Source of the DNA: GWE2-42-39 sp963662895
GTDB taxonomy: Bacteria; Bacteroidota; Bacteroidia; Bacteroidales; Prolixibacteraceae
Reading direction: 5' to 3'
Length of the DNA: 64,000 bases
Assembly (NCBI GenBank): GCA_963662895.1
Contig: OY759981.1
Span: 1,922,001 to 1,986,000, forward strand
Of this stretch, positions 57,960-64,000 are shown piece by piece (position 1 is the stretch's first letter; every line of letters begins with the position of its first letter). A program made the position numbers and the translations under genes. Under the pieces are notes generated by a model. It worked only from the letters and a program-made list of their open reading frames with translations. It was not told the DNA's origin and did no database searches.

Positions 57960-59045
57960 TTAGTGGTGCTCTTCAACGGCCATTCCTATAAATACTGCCG
58001 ACAGTAATGTAAATACAAAAGCCTGGATAAAGGCCACCAAAACTTCAAGACAAGTCATGAAAATAGTGAATGCTACAGTGAATACCGACACTGAATATCC
58101 TACTGCAACATGTATTTGTGCAAAAATGAAAATCAGACTAAAAAAAGCCAGGGCAATAATATGTCCCGCTGTAATGTTTGCAAACAAACGAATCATCAGG
58201 GCAAACGGTTTGGTTAGTATTCCCAGGAATTCGACAAACGGCATAATGGGAATAGGAAATTTCAGCCACCACGGAACGCCCGGCGTATTGATCATATGGC
58301 TCCAATAAGTTTTATTGCCACTGATATTGGTAATGAGGAAAGTGCAAAGTGCCAGGAACATAGTGATAGTAATATTTCCGGTAACATTAGCTCCTCCCGG
58401 GATAATAGGTACAAGCCCCAGTAAATTGTTTAGTAAAATGAAAAAGAATACCATTAATAGATAAGGCAGGTAGCGTTCGTATTTCTTTTCTCCAATGGAC
58501 GGACGCGCTACTTCGTCGCGGATAAAAATAATAACCGGCTCGATAAAATTTTGTAACCCGGTAGGGGCCTGCCCTTTACGGCGGGTATAAGCGTTGGCAA
58601 CCGACAGAAATACCCAGAGCATAACAGCAAGACTGAAAAAGATGGCTGCCACATCTTTTGTCATCGATAAGTCGACCGGTAACGATTCCAATACGTTGCC
58701 CTGTTCGTCCAATTCCACAATTCTTCCTTTGTTTTCGCCTTCTGTTTCGAGCCTGAAATTTTTGTAATCGCTGTGCCCGTGATGGAATTTACCGGACATG
58801 AAAATATTCAACCCGCTTCTTTTACTGTAAACGATAACAGGAAGAGGAACGCTTACATGATGTTCCCCAACAGTGCATATATGCCATTCATGTGAGTCCC
58901 CTACATGACCGAAAATAAATTCGCCTGCATCGAATTTTTCCTGAGATTCCGAATGTACTGCTTCATGTTGTTCTTCAGCAAAGGAATACTGCTGAAGCAG
59001 GAGAGTGAACAATAAGACAAATACGGTTCTGAATATTTTTTGCAT
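57960..59045 (-). CDS. atpB: F-type ATP synthase a subunit with periplasmic N-terminal extension
   Basis: Proton-channel subunit. From the ATG at 59045 it begins MQKIFRTVF with a cleavable-looking signal segment (ending SFAEE), and about 100 extra residues follow, rich in His (GDSHEWHI, GEHHVSV, HHGHSDY), before the first channel helix. The essential Arg lies in MIRLFANITAGHI near residue 280. The remaining helices match the family. The open frame extends 10 codons upstream to 59075, which I regard as non-coding. The extension type is known from Bacteroidota. Confidence 0.93.
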   Translation of the reverse strand: MQKIFRTVFVLLFTLLLQQYSFAEEQHEAVHSESQEKFDAGEFIFGHVGDSHEWHICTVGEHHVSVPLPVIVYSKRSGLNIFMSGKFHHGHSDYKNFRLETEGENKGRIVELDEQGNVLESLPVDLSMTKDVAAIFFSLAVMLWVFLSVANAYTRRKGQAPTGLQNFIEPVIIFIRDEVARPSIGEKKYERYLPYLLMVFFFILLNNLLGLVPIIPGGANVTGNITITMFLALCTFLITNISGNKTYWSHMINTPGVPWWLKFPIPIMPFVEFLGILTKPFALMIRLFANITAGHIIALAFFSLIFIFAQIHVAVGYSVSVFTVAFTIFMTCLEVLVAFIQAFVFTLLSAVFIGMAVEEHH

Positions 59046-59125
59046 GTTTTCTTCATTAAAAAGGAGCATCCACAAATTTAAAATTTTTTTCTTTTCTTCC
59101 CAGAAAACGACATTAATAATGAAGC

Positions 59126-59509
59126 CTATTTTTTGCTTGTAATTTTCATGATATCCCGAACCTCAAGTGCCGTGAATATCACGTATAATAAGAAAAACAC
59201 CACAATAAAAGCAATGGCTTCTTCTTTGTTCTGCAAAATGTAAACAAGGGCAAAAATTAACAGTAAAAACATCTTCAGCATGGTAATAGCCAGGAAACGG
59301 GCTGTGAATTTAGAAATATTCATCTTCGCTATTCTATAAAGCCAAAATTGTAAAATCAGGCTTAGAAAATAGAAGAAGAGTAACAAAAACGGAAATACAG
59401 GGAGATAAAATGCCGGTATCAAAAAGCTAAAAGTAACTAATCCCAAAACAAAAAGGAGAATTGATATTAAAGTACTTTTTTTATAAAAGTTAAAAAAGGC
59501 GGTACGCAT
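59126..59509 (-). CDS. AtpI-like small membrane protein
   Basis: A 127-residue protein with four hydrophobic helices (about 13-33, 35-58, 72-95 and 98-117). Its place between atpZ and atpB and its topology suggest the ATP synthase subunit I type, a c-ring assembly helper, but sequence identity to AtpI is not evident by eye. It starts 2 bp after the atpZ stop. Confidence 0.6.
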   Translation of the reverse strand: MRTAFFNFYKKSTLISILLFVLGLVTFSFLIPAFYLPVFPFLLLFFYFLSLILQFWLYRIAKMNISKFTARFLAITMLKMFLLLIFALVYILQNKEEAIAFIVVFFLLYVIFTALEVRDIMKITSKK

Positions 59510-59511
59510 TT

Positions 59512-59727
59512 TTATTTGATTTTTCGAATGGCGTAATATAAGGCAGCAAAAACAGAAAAAACAGAGAGGATAATGGTGAAAACATGGTTCAGGTTAAGCC
59601 ATCCGTCGATTTTTATGCCCAGAAAAATAAGGATTGCCACGATTCCGAGCATTTCGAACCCAAGGCTCGAGTAACGTACAAAACTGTTTATACCTGATTC
59701 AGGCTTTTTGGATTTGTTTTTTTTCAT
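59512..59727 (-). CDS. atpZ: AtpZ/AtpI family protein
   Basis: A 71-residue protein with a basic N terminus and two membrane helices. The segment SSLGFEMLGIVAILIFLGIKIDGWLN, cited as FEMLGIVAILIFLGIKIDGW, is typical of AtpZ proteins, which accompany the ATP synthase operon and may help magnesium or calcium entry or complex assembly. Its start overlaps the end of the bactofilin gene by 29 nt in another frame, so the two are translationally coupled. Confidence 0.85.
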   Translation of the reverse strand: MKKNKSKKPESGINSFVRYSSLGFEMLGIVAILIFLGIKIDGWLNLNHVFTIILSVFSVFAALYYAIRKIK

Positions 59728-60082
59728 TGGGTTTTGTGTCTCTGTTCATTTGGCATGATCCGAAAAAAATGGTTCCTGGTTCAATCGCCAGTTTCCCGGT
59801 TACAATATCACCGATAATTTTAGAATTGGCTTTTAACGACAGTAATTCTCCTACATCTATATTTCCTTTAATATCACCTGAAATTTCACCGGAACTGCAT
59901 TTAATATCTCCGTGGATCGAACCGGAATCGCCAACAACCAGCCGCCCTTTGGAATGGATATTTCCTTTCAGTTCGCCATCAATGCGTATATCACCATCCG
60001 ATACAATATCGCCGGTAATTTTCGTTCCTTTTGCGATCAGGTTAATTACTTTTGAATCAATTTCGTTGTATATTTTTGTCAT
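59699..60082 (-). CDS. Bactofilin (polymer-forming cytoskeletal protein)
   Basis: A 127-residue beta-helix protein that self-assembles into filaments. The repeated strand pattern GTKITGDIVSDGDIRIDGELKG, cited as IVSDGDIRIDGELKG, GDIKCSSGEISGDIKGNI and KIIGDIVTGKLAIEPG is the DUF583 domain (about 14-110). It is the first gene of the atp run. The TATATTTG box 24 nt upstream is a plausible promoter element. Its role with the ATP synthase is unknown; the linkage is a common Bacteroidota arrangement. Confidence 0.92.
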   Translation of the reverse strand: MTKIYNEIDSKVINLIAKGTKITGDIVSDGDIRIDGELKGNIHSKGRLVVGDSGSIHGDIKCSSGEISGDIKGNIDVGELLSLKANSKIIGDIVTGKLAIEPGTIFFGSCQMNRDTKPNEKKQIQKA

Positions 60083-60105
60083 CTGTCCACTTTTTGAAAT
60101 GTCAC

Positions 60106-60113
60106 CAAATATA
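60106..60113 (-). promoter_or_regulatory. Candidate -7 box of the bactofilin-atp operon
   Basis: Minus-strand TATATTTG (TAnnTTTG) 24 nt upstream of the bactofilin ATG. A 15-bp dyad CGTTTA-aac-TAAACG lies just upstream at 60124-60138. No clear -33 TTG is seen. Confidence 0.4.
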
Positions 60114-60513
60114 ATAAAGGTATCGTTTAAACTAAACGTACTAAGATAATTTTTAGTGCAAGAAATGCTAAAATAGCAAAAAATAATTCTACTTTGACAG
60201 ATTCCTTCAAAATCGAAAAATTCATCCGTTTTACCCTAACCCCAGAGGAGAACCGGATAGATTTTTCTGATTTTTCCCCTTGGAGGTGGGGTATAAAGTC
60301 AGAAAGATTGGTCTTCCTTACTAAATTCTGTCAAAATAGAATTAATCTTTCCCGATTAATTTTATGATCGATAGGCAACTCCGGGTACTGTCTGCAAAAT
60401 CAGATATTCTGACGGATTTTTAAACTGCACCGTTTCCCGGGAAATCTTCAGTAAAGTCCGTAGTTTTCAATCATCGTTGCAGTTAAGAATAAATTTTTTT
60501 AACAAACAGCCGG

Positions 60514-60521
60514 TAAGTTTG
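60514..60521 (+). promoter_or_regulatory. Candidate -7 box of ricT
   Basis: TAAGTTTG matches TAnnTTTG, 31 nt upstream of the ricT ATG. No -33 TTG is evident. Confidence 0.3.
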
Positions 60522-60551
60522 TTTTAATCACTGGATCTTGTACAAACATAT

Positions 60552-61709
60552 ATGGCAAAAGAATTTACTTTTGTCGCCTTAAAACAATATATCATGAGTT
60601 GCAACGGATGCTCTTTAAATACAGATACCGACCGTCCTGAAATGTTAGGCACTTACGATTGGATGGATGATCTGCCCGACACTTCTCATCTCAGTAACAT
60701 GGTGGAGGTGCGTTTTAAAAGTACGCGAAAAGAATTCTTTATGAACGAAGAGGGAATTCCTTTAAAACGCGATGATCTGGTTGTGGTGGCCAGTTCGCCG
60801 GGGCACGATGTAGGTTATGTGTCGCTGACCGGACGTCTGGCCGAACTTCAGTTTAAACGAAAAATTAAGTATCCGGTCCGTTATACTTTAAATAAGATTT
60901 ACAGAAAAGCAGGTACAGGCGATATTAAAAAATGGAAGGCTGCCAGGAGCCGGGAAAAGGACGTGATGATCCGGGCCCGGCAGTTGGCTGCAGAACTAGG
61001 GTTGGACATGAAAATTGGAGATGTAGAGTTTCGTGGAGACGGGGTAAAAGCCATTTTTTACTACATTGCTGAAGAACGGGTCGATTTTCGGGAACTGATC
61101 AAACGCTATGCTGCCGAATTTCACATTAAGGTTGAAATGAAGCAGATAGGGGTCAGGCAGGAAGCCGGCCGTGTGGGTGGGTTCGGCTCCTGTGGAAGGG
61201 AACTTTGCTGTTCGACATGGCGTACCGATTTTTCGAGTATTACTTCGGAAATGGCCATCAAACAAGGACTTTCGCCCAGTGCTGAAAAAATGGCCGGGCG
61301 TTGCGGTAAACTGAAGTGTTGCCTGATGTACGAACTCGACCATTACCTGGAAGCTCAGGAAGATTTCCCCAATGAATTACTTGATCTGGAAACAGAAAAG
61401 GGAATAGCACGGCATTTCAAGACAGATATCCTTCAGAAAAAGATATGGTATACCTATGCCGGTCAGCCTGCGGGCGGAAGCTTTGTTCTCAACCTTGAAG
61501 ATGTCAAAAAAATTATCAACCAGAACAAACGGGGAGTGAAGCCCTCTCTTGAAAAGCTAAATGCACCTGTTGTCCGTGATGAACCGGCTATGCAGGTTGG
61601 CAGCGTGAGTGATGACATCCTTCGGAAAAATGAAAAACGGAAGAATAAAAACAAACGGGGCAAGAGAAAAAGCCGGCCAGCACGGGCACCAAAAAGGATG
61701 TTGAAGTGA
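60552..61709 (+). CDS. ricT: RicT/PSP1-domain protein (YaaT-like)
   Basis: Cytoplasmic 385-residue protein of the PSP1 family. The Cys clusters that bind an iron-sulfur centre in RicT are visible: CGRELCC (C214, C219, C220) and CGKLKCC (C251, C256, C257). VDFRELIKRYAAEF and the RVGGFGSCG segment are typical. In Bacillota RicT works with RicA/RicF in RNA processing; in Bacteroidota its role is not settled. The C-terminal tail (about 350-385) is very Lys/Arg-rich. The frequent neighbour gldH is not present downstream. Confidence 0.88.
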   Translation: MAKEFTFVALKQYIMSCNGCSLNTDTDRPEMLGTYDWMDDLPDTSHLSNMVEVRFKSTRKEFFMNEEGIPLKRDDLVVVASSPGHDVGYVSLTGRLAELQFKRKIKYPVRYTLNKIYRKAGTGDIKKWKAARSREKDVMIRARQLAAELGLDMKIGDVEFRGDGVKAIFYYIAEERVDFRELIKRYAAEFHIKVEMKQIGVRQEAGRVGGFGSCGRELCCSTWRTDFSSITSEMAIKQGLSPSAEKMAGRCGKLKCCLMYELDHYLEAQEDFPNELLDLETEKGIARHFKTDILQKKIWYTYAGQPAGGSFVLNLEDVKKIINQNKRGVKPSLEKLNAPVVRDEPAMQVGSVSDDILRKNEKRKNKNKRGKRKSRPARAPKRMLK

Positions 61710-61746
61710 TTTTCCTTTTTCATTTTCGACTTTGATCCTGATATGT

Positions 61747-61754
61747 TACTTTTG
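61747..61754 (+). promoter_or_regulatory. Candidate -7 box before the small membrane protein gene
   Basis: TACTTTTG matches TAnnTTTG, 21 nt upstream of the ATG at 61776. No -33 TTG lies at a normal distance. Confidence 0.35.
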
Positions 61755-61775
61755 TAGTTCAATAATTTAACGAAG

Positions 61776-62075
61776 ATGATAGGCAAATTTTTTTATATAC
61801 CGAAAAATAAAAGATTCAGCATTCCTTTCCGTTATTATGATCCGGACAAGGAAGAAATGGAAACGCGGGAACAACGTATAAAACACGAACTGGGGATTCA
61901 TGAAAAAAAAGAATTTGATGCCAGTTACAGGGCTACCCTGAAAGGCAGTTTCCGGAATGCGGCGGGAGGCCACGCGAAATCGGTTGAAGATGCCCGCCGC
62001 AAGTCGAATACCCGGCTGATATTCCTGATTCTGATCCTTGCTTTCGTGTTTTATTTGTTATTTTTTCAATTTTAA
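61776..62075 (+). CDS. Small tail-anchored membrane protein
   Basis: A 99-residue protein of unknown family. The N-terminal part is charged (about 1-75, with KNKRFSIPFRYYDPDKEEMETREQR, cited as IPFRYYDPDKEEME), and a single hydrophobic helix ends the chain (about 79-98, LIFLILILAFVFYLLFF). The topology suggests a cytoplasmic domain anchored in the inner membrane. It lies 9 bp before mutL and 66 bp after ricT, and its upstream -7 box suggests it starts a short operon with mutL. Confidence 0.75.
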   Translation: MIGKFFYIPKNKRFSIPFRYYDPDKEEMETREQRIKHELGIHEKKEFDASYRATLKGSFRNAAGGHAKSVEDARRKSNTRLIFLILILAFVFYLLFFQF

Positions 62076-62084
62076 TATTTTTCT

Positions 62085-63932
62085 GTGTCTGATATAATTC
62101 AACTTTTGCCCGATTCGGTAGCCAACCAGATTGCCGCAGGGGAGGTCATCCAGCGCCCTGCTTCGGTGGTAAAGGAACTGGTTGAAAATGCAATTGATTC
62201 CGGGGCCTCAAAGATCCAGGTGAACCTGAAGGATGCCGGACGTACCCTCATTCAGGTTACCGACAATGGCTGTGGAATGTCGGAGACCGACGCCCGCATG
62301 GCTTTCGAGCGACATGCCACGTCGAAGATACGTGCAGCCAACGACTTGTTTGCAATCCGTACTATGGGGTTCCGGGGCGAAGCGCTGGCTTCGGTGGCTG
62401 CCATCGCCGATGTGGAACTACGAACCAAACCGCACGACGAGGAGGTCGGAACTTTTGTTCATATAAATGGTTCGAAAGTGATTAGCCAGGAGCCGGCAAG
62501 TTGCCCACCGGGCACTAACCTGCAGGTGAAAAACCTGTTTTTTAATGTTCCTGCACGGCGTAAATTCCTAAAGAGTAATTCTACAGAACTGAAGCATATC
62601 ATCAACGAATTTCAGCGTGTAGCGTTGGCTAATCCCGGGATTGCCTTATCGCTGCATCATAACCAGACCGCTATTTACGAACTGCAACCCTCAAACCAGA
62701 GGGTCCGCATTGTAAGTATGTTTGGGAAACATATCAATCAAAACCTGATTCCCATTGATACCAAGACCACTCTGATCAGCATTAAAGGGTTTATCGGCCA
62801 GCCAAAGCATGCGCGGAAAACTTTCGGGGAACAGTTCTTTTTTGTGAACCAGCGATATATGAAGCACCCCTTTTTTCATCGTGCGGTGATGCAGGCTTAC
62901 GAGAAAATTCTGCCGCCTGAAACCATTCCTTCGTATTTTATTTATTTTGAGATACCATCTGATCAGATCGATATAAATATACATCCGACCAAAACGGAGA
63001 TTAAGTTCGAAAATGAATCGGCCATCTGGCCCATCATCCGTGCTGCTTTACGCGAATCGCTGGGCAAATACAACATGGTTCCGTCTATCGATTTCGACCA
63101 GGCTGGCAGTGTGGATATCCCGTTGCCCCAAAAGAATATTTCAGAAATTAATGTTCCTGAAATAAAGATCAACCCGGCTTATAACCCGTTTGATAACGAA
63201 CGGCCTTCGCAGGATTATACATCGTATTCACCCTCCCGGGAAAAACATACAGAGCACTGGGAGAAACTGTATTCAGGACTGGGAAAAGAGAGTACAGGCG
63301 AACATTCTGTTTTCCCTGAGCAACAAGCCGGATCAATGCAAGCACAAATACAGGAGCAGGAAAAATTTTCAGGAAAGAATTTTATTCAATTTAAAAACAA
63401 GTATATCCTGACACCGGTAAAATCGGGGTTGATGGTAATTGATCAAAGGCGGGCACACGAACGCATCCTGTTCGAACAATTCATGCAGGTACTGAAATCG
63501 AACGAGGTTACCAGTCAGCAACAGTTATTTCCACATACCTTCGAACTTAACGCGTCGGATGCAGCATTGCTGGTTAGTATTCTCGACGATCTGAAAGCAT
63601 TAGGTTTCGATGTTCGCGAATTTGGAAAGAACACTTTTATTATAAATGGTATGCCTGGCATGCTGAACACCAATTCGCCACAGGAAGTCATTGAAAGCCT
63701 GCTGGAAGAATATAAACAGAGTGTGCCCGATGTAAAAGAAAAAGCCCGCGAAAAAGTGGCCGTATCGCTGGCCAGGGCTTCTTCCATTAACTATGGACAG
63801 TCTTTGCAATCCGATGAAATAAGCGAACTGATAGATAGTTTATTCGCCTGCCATACACCTAACTTTTCACCGACAGGGAAGAAAATATTGTCGATACTTC
63901 CGGTCGATGATTTTGAAAAGCTATTGAAATGA
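62085..63932 (+). CDS. mutL: DNA mismatch repair protein MutL
   Basis: ATPase and matchmaker of mismatch repair. It starts with GTG at 62085 (MSDIIQLLPDSVANQIAAGEV, the family opening). GHKL ATPase motifs are complete: ELVENAIDSGA, DNGCGM and TMGFRGEAL. The C-terminal dimerisation domain is present to residue 615. In the region of the endonuclease motif DQHA(x)2E(x)4E it reads DQRRAHERILFE (from D453), with Arg for His. The next gene's start codon overlaps the mutL stop. Confidence 0.96.
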   Translation: MSDIIQLLPDSVANQIAAGEVIQRPASVVKELVENAIDSGASKIQVNLKDAGRTLIQVTDNGCGMSETDARMAFERHATSKIRAANDLFAIRTMGFRGEALASVAAIADVELRTKPHDEEVGTFVHINGSKVISQEPASCPPGTNLQVKNLFFNVPARRKFLKSNSTELKHIINEFQRVALANPGIALSLHHNQTAIYELQPSNQRVRIVSMFGKHINQNLIPIDTKTTLISIKGFIGQPKHARKTFGEQFFFVNQRYMKHPFFHRAVMQAYEKILPPETIPSYFIYFEIPSDQIDINIHPTKTEIKFENESAIWPIIRAALRESLGKYNMVPSIDFDQAGSVDIPLPQKNISEINVPEIKINPAYNPFDNERPSQDYTSYSPSREKHTEHWEKLYSGLGKESTGEHSVFPEQQAGSMQAQIQEQEKFSGKNFIQFKNKYILTPVKSGLMVIDQRRAHERILFEQFMQVLKSNEVTSQQQLFPHTFELNASDAALLVSILDDLKALGFDVREFGKNTFIINGMPGMLNTNSPQEVIESLLEEYKQSVPDVKEKAREKVAVSLARASSINYGQSLQSDEISELIDSLFACHTPNFSPTGKKILSILPVDDFEKLLK

Positions 63933-64000
63933 CAATCTGTCGCGGAATGGAAATAAGCTCAGATATTATTAATTTTGGCCTGGCTATTGTAACCATAAGC
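63929..64000 (+). CDS. Start of a gene cut by the window end
   Basis: An ATG at 63929 overlaps the mutL stop (ATGA) and opens a frame of 24 codons to the window edge: MTICRGMEISSDIINF then hydrophobic GLAIVTIS. A rhomboid-type membrane protease gene often follows mutL in Bacteroidota, and the hydrophobic stretch would fit a membrane protein, but 24 residues do not allow a family call. Confidence 0.4.
   Translation, partial: MTICRGMEISSDIINFGLAIVTIS

Larger units (their letters stand above)
60083..60551. other. Intergenic region of 469 bp between divergent genes
   Basis: No gene is visible. It holds promoter-like boxes for both flanking genes, a 15-bp dyad (60124-60138), a small hairpin TGCTA/TAGCA (60166-60178), a larger imperfect hairpin (60264-60305, outer stem TTTCTGA/TCAGAAA, inner CCCC/GGGG) and a perfect 8-bp hairpin AATTAATC/GATTAATT (60340-60361). 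These could be a small RNA or a dispersed intergenic repeat. Confidence 0.4.

Noticed and set aside
59046..59075. Upstream start for AtpB at 59075
   Set aside because: The signal-like segment begins at MQKIF (59045), so the 10 earlier codons are unlikely to be translated.
1..64000. tRNA or rRNA genes
   Set aside because: I found no cloverleaf-like or rRNA-like sequence by eye on either strand; a covariance-model search would be needed to exclude one fully.

Overview
The window looks like chromosomal DNA of a Bacteroidota bacterium, probably a marine or gut-type polysaccharide degrader of the Bacteroidales/Marinilabiliales kind (Prolixibacteraceae-like; the family is my inference). The evidence is two SusC/SusD pairs each led by an ECF sigma factor and a FecR anti-sigma factor, many lipoproteins with short lipoboxes, near-absence of Shine-Dalgarno sequences, several TAnnTTTG-type -7 boxes, a RicT/PSP1 protein, and a bactofilin fused by overlap to the ATP synthase operon.

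Layout. 1-6.3 kb (minus strand): bifunctional Rel/SpoT, then a miaA - glycosyltransferase - HddA-like kinase - HddC-like nucleotidyltransferase operon. 6.4-9.6 kb: a pRiA4b ORF-3-like protein, an orphan MacB-type permease and a PanE-like reductase. 9.6-15.5 kb (minus): a glycerol operon led by a PadR regulator, in the order padR, glpK2 (frameshifted), glpD, glpK1, glpF. 15.6-30.7 kb (plus): polysaccharide utilisation locus 1, in the order ECF sigma, FecR, SusC, SusD, GH28-like, an unassigned toroid-type glycosidase, GH2. 30.8-42.8 kb: two direct, defective copies of one insertion sequence bracket a minus-strand island with a second ECF/FecR/SusC/SusD set plus a Ca2+-dependent PI-PLC-like lipoprotein and a YdcF-like lipoprotein. 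43.0-50.0 kb (plus): a GntR-controlled operon with a hexuronate-type MFS permease, a FucI-like isomerase, a TIM-barrel/DUF1080 fusion lipoprotein and a Tat-exported Gfo/Idh oxidoreductase. 50.2-53.7 kb (minus): a DUF5723 outer-membrane protein and a large lipoprotein. 53.9-60.1 kb (minus): bactofilin and F-type ATP synthase genes atpZ, an AtpI-like gene, atpB, E, F, H, A, G, without atpD/atpC. 60.5-64.0 kb (plus): ricT, a small membrane protein, mutL and the start of another gene.

How the parts fit. Each SusC carries an STN domain, so binding of substrate can be signalled through FecR to its sigma factor. PUL1 looks pectin- or plant-glycan-directed (GH28-like, GH2). The GntR operon looks like a 3-keto-glycoside oxidation route, with C3 oxidation by Gfo/Idh and elimination/hydration by the fused lyase-DUF1080 protein, coupled to uptake and isomerisation. 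The PI-PLC island between them sits inside insertion-sequence remnants and may have been inserted into a once contiguous uronate/pectin region. The most notable items are this island, the lyase-DUF1080 fusion, the four-site operator of the GntR operon, and the decaying second glycerol kinase.
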